Under the pieces are notes generated by a model. That model made no database searches. It saw only the letters and a program-made list of their open reading frames with translations, and was not told the DNA's origin. 64,000 nucleotides of DNA from positions 198,019 to 262,018 of the forward strand of contig QKWP01000348.1 of the NCBI GenBank assembly GCA_003550325.1, in the 5' to 3' direction. Shown piece after piece: positions 12,120-23,222 of the stretch; the stretch's first letter is position 1, and every line of letters starts with the position of its first letter. Both the position numbers and the translations under genes were made by a program. This stretch comes from Gigaspora rosea. Taxonomy: Eukaryota > Glomeromycota > Glomeromycetes > Diversisporales > Gigasporaceae.

Positions 12120-13290
12120 TTATAGCACTTTTTGTATTTGTATTTTTTTGTGTATAAAATGGATTAAATGTTTTGAAAGATTTTGTTAGAGAAAAAGTAT
12201 AGTGCGTGAGATGTTACTATAGGCAGAGGGTGCAGAATTATTTGATTATTGAATAAAAATTTCAAATTGAGATAATTGATTTTTGATTTGAATATTGGTT
12301 TAAGTTAAATTTTATTATTTGTTTAATAAAGATAAATTTTTTATTATAAATAAAATAAAATAAAATTGTTTATAAAAATTTAAAAGTTATATTAAATTTT
12401 TATATACATTTTTGATATTTTTAAAGAATTTAATGAGTGTTTGAATTTATGTTAATTTTTATGTTTGAAATTTGTTGATTTTATTTTAATTATTAGTATG
12501 TTTGCTTTGCTAATAGTTGGTATTTAGCTTGGTTTTGTACTTATTGTTTTTAAAGTATATATTTGAGTTTTTGAATTTTGATTGTCTTGTTGAGATATTT
12601 AGATTTAGAATGTTTGTTGATATTGATTTTTTTGTAAGTTTGATTTGGTATGTATAGAGCTTCAGATTCTTTATTTGAATAATATTTGAATAATTTAGAT
12701 AGCAAAATTCTATTCATATATTTGCCAAATGACTTATATTATTTGAATAAGTATTAGTTATTCGAATAATATATAGTTATTACATGTCAATGCTGAAATT
12801 TTTAATTATAAATAATGAAAATTATTCTAATAAATTTGTTATTCAAATAAGGTTTGTTTATTTGAATTATTTTTAGATAATTATTTATTTGAATATTTGT
12901 AAGTATAAATATTGTTTGAATAACGAATATGAATATGAAGTTCTAGATATGTAATAATTGATAAAAGCTAATAATATAGTATTTTGATAAGTTATTGTAG
13001 AGTTTAATTAATTAATTATATAATAATATATAATTATAAGTTGTATGAAAATAAATTTAGGTTTTTTTTTTAAAAATAAATATCTGAATAACTTGTTTGA
13101 TTTTTGAGAATACAAAGTAAAAAAAGTTTTTATTTTAAAGATATAAATTGTTACAATCAAGAACATTTTGTTTGAAAGTTTTTGTTTTTAGTTTGTAATA
13201 TGTTATTATTGGTTTGTTTGATTGTTTAAAAAATTTGAAAGGTTTATTATTATTTTAGTGGTAATGATTTTGAAGGTTGTTAGATGTATT
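12120..13290. other. AT-rich DNA with TATTTGAATAA words, no gene
   Basis: Between 12670 and 12930 the palindrome-prone word TTATTTGAATAA and its variants appear about ten times in both orientations, giving a fold-back-prone block. Element ends and target duplications could not be found. No supported frame. Confidence 0.45.
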
Positions 13291-13299
13291 ATAGAAGGA

Positions 13300-14340
13300 A
13301 AAGTATTAAATATATTAAAAAAGTATCTAATTTATATTTAGCATTTTATTATGTTCATCATATTGTAATATTTTTAAAACATGCAAAAGTGTTATGTCAT
13401 TGATGCAGATCACTATCTAAAATAGTAAACAACCTATCACTAATCCTAACTAAGCAAGATCCGCATTAACAACGTCTCAGGTTTCACCCTGTTCTTTTAT
13501 TATTATGCATTGTATATTTTATTATTTGTTATTTAATTATTTAGTGTCATGTTTTTATCCAATTCAGTATATTTTGGTATGAACCTTCGTTATTGTCTTT
13601 GCTTTATCATTTCATCAACCCATTAAGTGTAGGGTATCAATATTTCCATTTTCATATAAAATAGATTGTAGATCAACTTTGTATAACCATATTATATGAT
13701 TTACGTATAAACATCATATGATTCGACCAATGAGGATTATCAAATTTTGTGTAACCCAAGAAAAACATATAGTGACCTCGGAAAATTTAATTCTATATGT
13801 TTATTTTTTTTAAAAGATGCATTTCTTACAACTTCACTATTATAAACAAGCTACTTTAAACTATATATTATATAAATATGGTAAAAATTGACTCAGATAA
13901 TAAAAAGTTTTATTAGAAGCATATTTTATTTACTATATAAAAATTCAATCTACCATGTAGATCATATGAAAAATGATCTATGTACACCCTACCCTTAAGT
14001 AATCCGATACAAAAAAGTGAAATTATGTAGAAAAAAAGAAGTACAAAATCAATTCAGAACATCATAAATATTAAAATTATACTTAATATTGACTTTTTAT
14101 TATTTTTCAAAAATTCATGTTAGATAGATACTCATGCTCATGCTCATGTTTTAGCTCTTGACAATCAAGAGCTATTAAAGAGCATAGTATTACCCAAACT
14201 GTTTTATTTCCTATGTAACCTGTCTATACCACAGATCATCAAGATTAAACCAAAAATAATCTGAATAATCTGAACTAATCCAGATATGGCCAAAAAATCA
14301 GTCTACAAAATTCAAGCAATATTTTATTGCTAGTTCTGAT
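13300..14340. repeat. Segmental duplication, copy 1
   Basis: This segment matches 15240-18740 in the same orientation. Shared words include CAGATCACTATCTAAAATAG, AACAACCTATCACTAATCCT, AACCTTCGTTATTGTCTTTG, AGCTATTAAAGAGCATAGTG/A and AATCTGAACTAATCC. Copy 1 lacks the 2.8 kb insertion present in copy 2, and copy 2 lacks the TTAA element present here, so each copy gives the empty site for the other. No gene is recognisable in the shared sequence. Confidence 0.85.
13627..13994. mobile_element. TTAA-flanked element, 368 bp
   Basis: TTAA at 13623-13626 and 13995-13998. The empty site is visible in the duplicated segment near 18330, where ACCATTAAGTAATCTAATAC runs on without interruption and keeps a single TTAA. 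The ends are imperfect inverted repeats (GTGTAGGGTATC; complement GGGTAGGGTGTACATAG), related to those of the element at 1310-1886. This is piggyBac-type target choice; there is no transposase. Confidence 0.85.
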
Positions 14341-14470
14341 GTAAGGTTATGTATGAGAATTGTATGAGAAATAATTAAATTATCATTTGATTTGAAGTTT
14401 AGGTACTCACACATTGTAATTTTTTTTTGATTTGTATTAAAAATCCATTAACTAAAAATGCTATTATTTT

Positions 14471-15170
14471 TTATTTTTTTTTTTTACGTTTAGACTGTAG
14501 CCTTGCTCGGCTTATTGGGCCACACTTTATTAATTAAATAGTTGTGTACAAAAATGAGGGTACAACTAGCCACACGTGCACTTTTGGTGCCTAATTTAAG
14601 TAGTCTGCCCGCAGGTTCTACACTAGCTACTATACCTGCAACCTGCTAAGGGTATTGCTATTCAAAACCCTCTGATCTAAATATACAAATCCACCAATTA
14701 ACTAGCCAAACAGCCTTAGGGCTAATTTACCCCGCAAGCATCCAGTACCAGTCGAGCAACTTCGTTCCATTTCATCGTTTTATGCCCCTGGATTTTCAGT
14801 ACTGCATGGTCCGATATTCGAATCATGAGGTACATCCTTTGCCCTTGTAAGGTTCATACGGATTCCAGTACCGACCTTATTTATGGTAGCACCGTCAGAG
14901 ATCTTGATCTATCTCTTTACTCAGGTCTTCCCAAACTGGTTTCTGTTTTTCTGGTTTCTTAGATTTTCAGTGTAACAAACACTATTGCGCCTGAGAGCTT
15001 CCATTCAAGATGGTGGAACCAAGGTTACAGGTTTTTCACCCAACCGATGTTGAGCCACATTTACCACAACACAGGCCTAATTTTCGTTATCATCGCCAGT
15101 GCGATTTGAACCGTCGACCTGCCACTTGGGGGTGACAACCTGGCCACTTCTCTAGGTCATTACACCCTTT
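14471..15170 (-). mobile_element. tRNA-derived SINE, ~700 bp, with poly(A) tail
   Basis: On the minus strand the element starts at 15170 with a tRNA-like head and ends in an A-rich tail at about 14471-14487. It is flanked by a 17-bp direct repeat, AAAAATGCTATTATTTT (14454-14470 and 15171-15187), the signature of LINE-driven retroposition. It is conspicuously less AT-rich than its surroundings. Its 3' part (about 14520-14690) matches the 5'-truncated copy at 28968-29270: shared words include CTAGTGTAGAACC, GACTACTTAAATTAG and GTGTGGCTAGTTGTAC. At about 700 bp it is long for a SINE, so the middle may be composite. No open reading frame of note. Confidence 0.85.
15102..15158 (-). promoter_or_regulatory. 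RNA polymerase III A and B boxes of the SINE
   Basis: On the minus strand, TGACCTAGAGAAGTGG (15158-15143) resembles the tRNA A box and GGTTCAAATCG (15112-15102) matches the B-box consensus except at its last base. The spacing of about 30 bases is normal for a tRNA-type internal promoter. Whether it is still active cannot be told. Confidence 0.65.
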
Positions 15171-15452
15171 AAAAATGCTATTATTTTATTATTTTTTATT
15201 ATATTATTTAAGATTTTTTTTCAATATATATTTAGTTGTACAATCTATGATAGATAAATATATATACTGTATATTAAAAAAAGTATCTAATCTATATTTA
15301 GCAATTTATTATATTTGTTATACTGTAATATTTTTAAAACCTGCGAAAGTGTTATATTATTGATACAGATCACTATCTAAAATAGTAAGGGAGCACCATT
15401 TATTATCTGATTTTTTAGATGGGTAGGGAGTAGAAAAATTACCAGGTCCTAT

Positions 15453-16083
15453 CCCTTAGATTGTAGTAGAACACAGGCAAATTTGCCTGCGTTTTGCACT
15501 TTTTTAGCTCTGATTTACTTTTTAAAATACTAAAATAATTAAATAAAACTTTGTACAATTATATTTGAAAATAAGGATTACTTTTTTGCAAAATTAGTTT
15601 TTATATTATAAGAAAATAAATTATAGTTACATATAAGCTGAAAATAGATAATTTTAAGAAAAAATTTTTTAAAAAATTTTATTACAATTTTTCTGCGATC
15701 TTATTTAGTTTTAGTTTTAGAACTATAGTTCTTAAGACAATATTGTAGTTTATATAAAGGATGACAACTTTCATTATTGCAACTTTAATGATTTACTTGT
15801 AAAAATTAAGACTTGTATTAGAAGTAAAGATTTTTTTTATAGATAAAATTTGAAAAAATCTAAAGAAAAATTTTAATAGTAAAAATGCCAATACAAGAAC
15901 TTTAAACATTTATTATATTAAAGTTTTCTAATGATTTTAAAAAAATTTTATAACAAAGTTACTAAAACAAAACTTAAAGAATATTTTTTACTTAGAAAAG
16001 ATATGGCTAAAATCAATATTTAAAATTTTATTAAAAATTTTAAAATACGCAGGCAAATTTGTCTGTGTTACAATCTAAGGGAT
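15453..16083. mobile_element. Nested fold-back element, 631 bp
   Basis: CCCTTAGATTGTAGTAGAAC at the left and complement CCCTTAGATTGTAACACAGA at the right are inverted ends; both continue into CAGRCAAATTTGCCTGCGT. Flanking TA is present on both sides (…CTAT / ATAT…), so mariner-type target choice is possible but not proven in AT-rich DNA. The middle is AT-rich and non-coding. Confidence 0.65.
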
Positions 16084-16109
16084 ATAATATAATATATATA
16101 ATATATATA

Positions 16110-16283
16110 GTGCCCCAAAATGTACATAGATAGGTTAGGTTAATTATAGGGTTACTAAAAAGAAAAGATCTGCAGAAAAACTTTAAAAATAAGCAAAAAA
16201 TTACTATAAATAAAAAAGATTTGCAAAAAACCTCAAAAATAAGCAAACACATACCTGACCTATCTATGTATATTTTGGAGTCC
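16110..16283. mobile_element. ~175-bp MITE, copy 1 of four
   Basis: Inverted ends of the form GGACCCCAAAATATACATAG around an interior of AAAAATAAGC and CAAAAAACCT words, flanked by TA. Related copies are at 20514-20688, 28510-28682 and 29483-29651. No coding potential; probably a Tc1/mariner-type MITE family. Confidence 0.75.
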
Positions 16284-17089
16284 TATATATATAAATAACT
16301 TATATATTTATATATTAGTATATATATATAATTTTAAATATTAAATAACTTTTGATCCACTAGTCCATTTTTGATAATTTAACTACCAAAATGTTCACCT
16401 CAGTGAGATAATTCTAACAAGCCCAATCATTAAATTCTAATCACATGATCCTAAGATTGACAAAGATTTGTATTCTATAAACAATTAATAATTAGATATG
16501 TCTAATTCGGCACACCTAAGTTCTACGATGAATACTACATACTATATCAATCAAAATCAGATGATTTTGGTACCATTCAATTCATCTCATTGAGACGAAT
16601 AAAATGACACCAAAATCAACTAAATCTGATCACACAATCAAGCTATATCACATTTTATCGATTATTTTAAACATAGTCCAATTTTGGTACAGTATCTAAT
16701 TCGGTGCACTAAAGATCTCTAATGATATTGTAAACTATTGATCCAAAATATACGATTTTGGTACTATTTGATTCATCCCAATGAGACAAATCAGAAGGTA
16801 CTAAAATTATACAATTATGATCGATAGTTCACAAGATATCATCATTTAATCAAAATAACCTGTGTAAACCAAAATTTGAAATTAAAAATAAAATCGTTGA
16901 TAACTTTTGATAGGCTAGTCTGTTTTGATGATTTTATTACCAAAATGAGAGCCTTGAAGAGACGATACCAATAAGCCCAAAATCATTAAAATCTAATCAC
17001 AGGATCACAAAATTGTTAAAGATTTTCTTATTATTTTAATGAAATTAGATTAATTAATAATCTGCCTATCAACTGGAAAGTGATCCTAT

Positions 17090-17877
17090 AGGCGAAATGC
17101 TTCTATCGAACTTTTTTTTTTTTTTACAAAGCTAATGATATATGTCCACTAATTAAAAGTTTGTAGAGCTCATTGAGATGTATCTAACAGTGATTAGATC
17201 ATCCAAATTGGCTTAGTGGATAGTGAAATATCGTCAAAAAATAATTGGCCGACTATGTGACGGAAATCATATGAAAATTACTATAGGAGAAATATAGCAT
17301 ACTTCCATCTAAATCTTTTTTTTACTAAGTTAACGATATATGTCCACCAATTGAAAGTTGTAAAGCTGTTAAGGTGCATCTAACATTGGTTAGATCATTC
17401 AAATCAGCCTAGTGAATGGTGAGATATCATCAAAAAATGATTGGCCGACTATATAAATCTCTATATAAAACATTATTTTATAGAGATTTTATATAGTCAG
17501 CCAATCGTTTTTCGATGATATCTTGCAATTCACTAGGCCGATTTGGATGATCTAACTACTGTTAGATGCGTTTTGACAAGCTCCACAACTTTTAATTAGT
17601 GGGCATGTATCATTAACTTAGTAAGAAAAATGGTTTAGATGGAAGCACACCACATTTCGCCTATGGTGATTTTCATATGTGATTTCCATCACGGATTTTT
17701 ATATAGTCAGCCAATCATTTTTTGACAATATCTCATTATCCACTGGGCCGATTTGGATGATCTAACTACTGTTAGATGCATCTCAACGAGCTCTACAACT
17801 TTCAATTAGTTGATATGTATTGCTAATCTAGTAAGAAAAAATTTTTTAGATGGAAGCTCACCACATTCGCCTATTCT
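17090..17877. repeat. Large palindrome of ~185-bp units
   Basis: Two units on the left (from CGAAATGCTTCTATCGAAC) and two inverted units on the right (ending in GCTCACCACATTCGCCTA) share ATTGGCCGACTATRT, TGTCCACTAATTRAAAG and GTTAGATCATCCAAATYGG. The centre of symmetry is near 17465. It lies inside the 2.76 kb Harbinger-like element. No gene. Confidence 0.7.
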
Positions 17878-18889
17878 AGGCAAATTATCAATTAAATTTA
17901 CACAAAAGTTGAATAATCTTGGAATCCTATAATTTGATTTTGATGGTTTGGGCTTGTTAGAATTGTCTCACTGAGACAAACATTTTGGTAGTTGAATTAT
18001 CCAAAACAGACTAGTAGATTAAAAGTTATCCAATTTTTAATATATATATATTATTAAATTTTAACCAATCAAATGCTTAGAAAATTATCAGGTGGGAGGT
18101 AGGGGTCAGCTACTTAGTGAAATCCTAATTAGGGGATTTCTGGTGCTCCCCTAACAACCTATCACTAATCCTAACTAAGCAAGATCTGCATCAATAACAT
18201 TTCAAGTTTCACTCTGTCTTTTTTTATTATTATGTTTTAGTATCATGTTTTTACCCAATTTAGTATATTTTTCACTACAAACCTTCGTTATTGTCTTTGC
18301 CGATCAGAGATTATCATTTCATCAAACCATTAAGTAATCTAATACCAAAAAGTGAAATTTTGGAATTTCAAAAAAATAGAAGTAAAAAATCAATTCGGAA
18401 CATCATAAAAATATTTAAAAATTATGCTTAATCTTGACTTTTTATTATTTTTTGAAAATTATTCATGTATAGATGCTTATGCTCATACTCATATTCATTC
18501 TCATGTTCATACTCTAGCTCTTGATATTCGATTGATCGATCGTTGAGCTATTAAAGAGCATAGTGTTACCCAAACCGTTTTATTTTTCATGTAACCTGTC
18601 CATACCAAACTTAGAACAGATAAGATCATAGATCATCAAGACTAAACCAAAATAATCCAAATAATCTGAACTAATCCGGATATAGCCAAAAAATTGATCC
18701 ATAAAATTCAAGCAATGTTTTAACTGCATTAATAAAAAACAATATAAATAGAAGATCTAATTTATAAACAAAAGATCTAATCTGATCTTGTAATACAGAT
18801 TTGCAGATTAATTTCAATATATTTGAAGTATTTTGAAAATATAGTCCAAAGCGTCCTTGGTATGACCCAGGTTATATATCTACTGCCAG

Positions 18890-19085
18890 TCTGCTTAAAA
18901 AATATTTTGAATTTACTTTCAAAAACATTTTCAAAATATTTTGAATTTACTTTCAAAAACATTTTCAAAATATTTTGAAACCTGAAATATTTCGAAATAC
19001 TTGCGAAATATTTCGAATATATCACATATGCGAAATCTTTTGAAAGATTTTGCAGGTTCACAAGATCTTTCAAAAGATTGTGCTA
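18890..19085. repeat. AAATATTTTGAAAATG-type repeat
   Basis: Two near-identical 60-base blocks with CAAAATATTTTGAATTTACT, followed by CGAAATCTTTTGAAAGATTT. The 98-codon minus-strand ORF over this block is repeat-encoded low complexity. Close relatives are at 38520-38720 (inverted), where the flanking CCTGTGTTATACCAAGATGC also corresponds to CTTGGTATGACCCAGG here. Confidence 0.65.
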
Positions 19086-19227
19086 CTATAAATTTGCTGA
19101 TGTACATAGAGGTTGGACCTGTGAACCCCTTATCTGGATATCTGCAAGGTTAACTAGATATCTGGGTGCTATAAGTGTCTTACAGATATAATCTTATCCA
19201 CTATTTTTGAACGGATAACCTCACAGG

Positions 19228-19456
19228 TAGGATTCCTCAAATTCAAATCAAATCAAATATTGGATCAATTTGAATTTGATCAAATCAAATTTACCCTGAT
19301 TTGAATTTGATTTGATTCAAATATTTGAATTGAATTTGATTTGAATTTGAATTTTTAATAGTAATTTTTAAATCAAATCAAATATTTGTCAAATCAAATC
19401 AAATTTGGCCATATTTGAATTTGATCAAATCAAATATTGTAAATTGCGGAACCCTA
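19228..19456. mobile_element. hAT-type MITE with TTTGAATTTGA array, 229 bp
   Basis: Ends TAGGATTCC / GGAACCCTA are inverted and the flanks CTCACAGG (19220-19227) and TTCACAGG (19457-19464) are an 8-bp target duplication with one mismatch. The interior consists almost only of AAATCAAAT/ATTTGAATTT words in both orientations, which may have served as subterminal transposase sites. Non-coding. Confidence 0.7.
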
Positions 19457-19929
19457 TTCACAGGTACCCATGAGTATTCGCGGGTATCCGCAAGTAGTAG
19501 TATATTTGGTGGTAGAATTACTGAATTACGGCAATTATGGCATTTTACCAGTAGTAGGTCTAGCACCTAATTGCTATAAAAATTATATGCCGTAAAGCCA
19601 CAATAAAAGTATAATATTATATTGTTATAATTAAGTAACTTACTCTGAACCAGAAATGATAAATATGTTGTTATTTTCCATACATTCGTTTACATTAATT
19701 AATCATAAATTTAAAAGTTATTTAAAGTGTATTCTGCAGAATACAATAGTTATAATAAATTTTTCCCTGAGTTTAAACATGTGAGATCGTGTACAAATGA
19801 CGTATTATTACAGTATTGTGATTGTTTTGGGTATTTAAGTATTTGTGATGTAGATTTAATCTAGGAATTCTTTTCCTTTAATACATATCATTCTCCCTCT
19901 TAATACTTGTAGTTCTTTTAAGATTCATT

Positions 19930-20319
19930 TGCAAGGAATTATTCATCAGAATTTTTATAGCGGTGATATATTACTAAATAACCTACATTAGTGCATATAT
20001 TACTAACTTGGGCTTTTCCATTCAATATTTGAAACAAGATGATAAAGTCTATGGTGTTTTACCTTTTTTTGTGTCTAAAGTTTTAGAAAGGAAACCGTAT
20101 ACTGCAGCACCTAATATATATTTGTTTGGAATCATCATATTGGAAGTATTACATGGTAACTCTTCAGGTCGCTATTTAAAACAATATCAAGTTTTAGATA
20201 TAATTTTTGGAACACAGCAAAAAGTTAATGAAGCCTATTCAAACTATTATATCGAATTGATGTGGCATCAAAATTCAGAGAGTATTCATTCCTTCCAATT
20301 AAAGGTAAAGTTTGTTTAG
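19930..20319 (+). pseudogene. Tyrosine-kinase-like protein kinase, C-lobe fragment
   Basis: The frame around 19936 reads GIIHQNFYSGDILLN, the position of the HKDLHSGNIL-type catalytic loop of fungal TKL kinases, with the catalytic Asp replaced by Asn. After a one-base shift comes ITNLGFS in place of the DFG-type motif, then VYGVLPFFVSKVLERKPYT (activation segment and APE region; the APE Glu is gone) and IYLFGIIILEVL (helix F, normally IYSFGMI.WE). The frame stays open to 20319. The N-lobe is not found upstream. Loss of both key Asp residues and the missing N-lobe make it a dead fragment. This family is hugely expanded in Rhizophagus-type fungi (family knowledge). Confidence 0.8.
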
Positions 20320-20513
20320 GTGATTGTGCTTTTCCTATTTTGTACTAGTAAAACAACACAAAATTTCATATATCACAATTGCATGCAATCACACCCAGAC
20401 TGTTCAGTTTTTTGTCATGCTCCCTGTGCTTATAGTAAATATTTCTTTTAACATAGATGGATGGTTATGTTATAATAAATTTTAAAACACAGAAGTATAT
20501 ATGTAGGCATGTA

Positions 20514-20688
20514 CCAGGACCCCAAAATATACATAGATAGGTCAGATTAATTATAGGATTACTAAAAAAGAAAAGATTTGCAAAAAAAACTTCAAAAATA
20601 AGCAAAAAAATTACTATATCTGTATAAAAACCTCAAAAATAAGAAAACTCATACCTGGCCTATCTATGTATATTTCGGGGTCCTCATG
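20514..20688. mobile_element. ~175-bp MITE, copy 2 of four
   Basis: Left end CCAGGACCCCAAAATATACA and complementary right end with GTATATTTCGGGGTCC; TA on both flanks. The interior matches copy 1 (GATTACTAAAAA, AAAATAAGCAAAAAAATTAC). Confidence 0.75.
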
Positions 20689-20689
20689 T

Positions 20690-21590
20690 ACTATCTTATA
20701 TAAGCTATAAATGCTATTAACAATGATATCATTTCTGATCAATTAGCTCAATAAAGATGTTCTCAAACAATGTCTTATAAACTGGTCTAATTGGCCAAAA
20801 AAATAAATCACAACGTTTAAGTTAAAATAAAACCTAGATCCACAAACTTTTTTTTCATAGTCATCACATGTACAAATCAATGAAGTCGACAGAATCAAAT
20901 TCAAAAAAATTTAATAGTATTTTTTTAAGGAAACCATAATGCAGTACAGCATTTTAATAAACGGAATTATAGCAGATAGTATTTCTGTATTACGGCATTA
21001 TGGCATTATAGCATTACAATATTACAGCATTAAGGCTTTATGGCTTTATGGCTCACAGCAATTACGGCAAAAAATATGGCAATTCTGTAACCATATTAAT
21101 TTGTAAAATTAATCGATACTACCAACTATAGTAGTAACTTTCTAACCCTAGGCTATCCGGATTATCCGGATATCTGTATGATTATTTGAATATCTGAAAG
21201 GTTATCTAGTTTCCACAGGGTTTATCCAGATATCCGTAACTAAAAACTAATGGTTATCCAGATATAGCTTTTTATAAATGGTTACAGTAAAATGGGTATC
21301 TGGATATTTGGGTCCAAGCTCTAAATGCACAGGCATCCTTCTCTTTAATTATCTAGGTTGTTGCATAAAAAAATGTGATTATAACTAAGTGTAATTATAA
21401 AACATATATCCCATATAGTCACAATAATATATAAAATATTTATAATCCGTATGGTTATATAAAAGTAAATCTTTTATAATCACAAATAATTGATATATAA
21501 AAGTCAAAATTGTACTAAGTAAATTGACTTTTGTGAATTAAATAAATTTGTTTGGAATAACAAATTATACATATTCTAAAGTTTTCATAA
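20690..21590. other. No gene; GGATATC-rich and GCATTATGGC-rich repeats
   Basis: 20985-21075 has repeated ACGGCATTATGGCATTATAG words. 21150-21310 has repeated TATCCGGATATCTG words, also present at 19115-19200 and close to the 229-bp hAT-type MITE. They look like remnants of one dispersed repeat. No frame is supported. Confidence 0.45.
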
Positions 21591-21593
21591 AAA

Positions 21594-21870
21594 TTAAAGG
21601 TAGAGTATATGTTAATCATTTTTAATAATAGTAAAATTGTCATATTATATAGCATAGTATTAAAAACTTACTACTATAGTTAAATAAATGCATTTTGTTT
21701 ACAGTATTTTCAATATCTGAATTTTCATTTCAAAGCAAAAAATTTAACATTTTATATTTAATTTTTTAAGGATAGAGTATAATGACATTATTTTTATTAT
21801 GAAACTTAATGTTATAATTATCAATAATACAAACTATCCAATACAGTCCGGGAATATACCATATTTGGAT
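21594..21870. mobile_element. TTAA-type element remnant
   Basis: TTAA followed by AGGTAGAGTATAT at 21594 and TTAAGGATAGAGTATAATG at 21766 resemble the ends of the TTAA family. The stretch CAGTATTTTCAATATCTGAA to TTTTAAGGATAGAG, and AATACAGTCCGGGAATATACC near 21842, match the inverted sequence at 27400-28265. Borders are uncertain because a second end seems to be nested within. Confidence 0.5.
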
Positions 21871-22531
21871 ATTGCAGATCACACCTTATTTAGTAACGAT
21901 CATCCATTGGGTTGTTCGAGATTTCTTTTCCAAATTAATCTATGTAATACAAGATTAACCAATAAAAATTAATATACTGAATACTGGATATTGTACAATA
22001 TAATTTTTTTAAAGCGCACTAACTGTCTCAGGAAATTCACTTAAAGCCCAACCCAATATGCTATATGTAAATTTATTTATTATTTTTATTTTTTTATTTT
22101 TTTTAAATGTTAAGGTGAGACCTACGTGTAAATTTAATCTATTCCAATATTCCAATTCTTTCTATAACAAATATAACGAACTAAAGATTTTGGAAAAAAA
22201 TGCAATAGAAAATTACTATGCTTTTTAAGACCTCTTGGTGTTTTCATACTGAGCTACTATTGTACTATGAATTTTAAAATTTTCACTTGTTAAAAATTTA
22301 TAGAAAAGCTCGTTATATCAAAAGTAGATGTATTTGAAGCGACTACAGGTGAAAATAACATATTTAATGGTTATTTTATTCTTTGTAATTTAAAGAATAT
22401 AATCATAGTCTTTTAATCTATTAAAAACTTTTTTAATTAAAAGATTTTGATGATTATAAAGCTGCTATAGTTCGAGCAAATTAAGAATATTTGATAAGAA
22501 AATATTTATTAACGGGCAAAGATTAGGACAG

Positions 22532-22765
22532 GTGTGGATTGAATTGCGAAAAGTGACAGCAGTTTGTAATGTCCCCCTCTTACAAAAAACTGACAAAGGA
22601 ATTTATATTCAAGTTGAAATTTGGCAAGAACTTTTTATTCCATTTTTTGATAGAATAATTGGAGTCAGATATTGTACAAAGCAAAACGAGAAAGAAGAAA
22701 GCAGAGTTGAGCTCCATTTGGACTTATTCTTTATAAGCGATTCAAATATAAAACAGATTAGATAA
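22532..22765 (+). CDS. Hypothetical 77-residue ORF, possible exon fragment
   Basis: This ORF looks less like noise than most in the window: mixed composition (MWIELRKVTAVCNVPLLQ at the N-terminus, then hydrophobic IWQELFIPFFDRII and a charged KQNEKEESRVELHLDLFF). No motif, signal peptide or membrane segment stands out and no family was recognised. The region downstream to 22910 also has codon-like texture (MNHEVVITMMTVVGYNKSYA in another frame), so it could be one piece of a broken gene. There is no related copy elsewhere in the window. Confidence 0.3.
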   Translation: MWIELRKVTAVCNVPLLQKTDKGIYIQVEIWQELFIPFFDRIIGVRYCTKQNEKEESRVELHLDLFFISDSNIKQIR

Positions 22766-22769
22766 ATCG

Positions 22770-23222
22770 AAATAGCATGATTATGTATTTTAAGGAATGA
22801 ATCATGAGGTTGTGATTACCATGATGACGGTAGTTGGCTATAATAAGTCATATGCAGTTTTTTCGAATTTGGTAAAAATTAGCCTTCGAGACCGTTTGAA
22901 TGTATTATAATCATTATTTTTTTTTTGTATTTAAATATAATATTTCAACCTTTATTGAACTGTTGAACGATGTGCTTATTTGTACACGATACAATATTGG
23001 ACGAGCTAATAAATTAGTGATAAAAAAGTATCACAACATTAAAATAGGTATATACTGTGTGTAATAAATAAAAATTTCATATAAGAAATATTTAGAAAAA
23101 AATAAATAATTTTTATTTCAAAATTTGCTATAATACAAATTTTTTTCAAATATAAAAATTACTAAATGGTGATATACTATGATGTAACTATAATATAAAA
23201 CAGTAATGTCGTATGCGTTTTA
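22770..23222. other. AT-rich spacer, no gene seen
   Basis: Downstream flank of the minus-strand gene copy 2. It will contain that gene's 3' end; AATAAA-type words are too common here to single one out. Confidence 0.35.

Larger units (their letters stand above)
15389..18151. mobile_element. Harbinger-like composite element, 2.76 kb
   Basis: TAA at 15386-15388 and 18152-18154 flanks inverted ends GGGAGCACC / GGTGCTCCC. The uninterrupted site is seen at 13418-13430 (ATAGTAAACAACC). Three-base TAA duplication and G-rich ends fit PIF/Harbinger. The interior is a stack of nested fold-backs: an element at 15453-16083, a ~175-bp MITE at 16110-16283, several copies of the ~120-bp GATCCACTGG/CAAGCCC module, and a large palindrome at 17090-17877. 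No transposase was found, so it moved with help or grew by nested insertion. Confidence 0.8.
15240..18740. repeat. Segmental duplication, copy 2 (split by an insertion)
   Basis: The parts 15240-15388 and 18152-18740 together match 13300-14340. They are separated by the element at 15389-18151. See the entry for copy 1 for shared words. The duplicated DNA itself has no recognisable gene; its true left border may lie in the SINE target region near 15190. Confidence 0.85.

Noticed and set aside
15102..15158. A genuine tRNA gene on the minus strand
   Set aside because: A and B boxes are present but no acceptor stem or anticodon arm folds convincingly, and they sit at the head of a SINE with poly(A) and target duplication.
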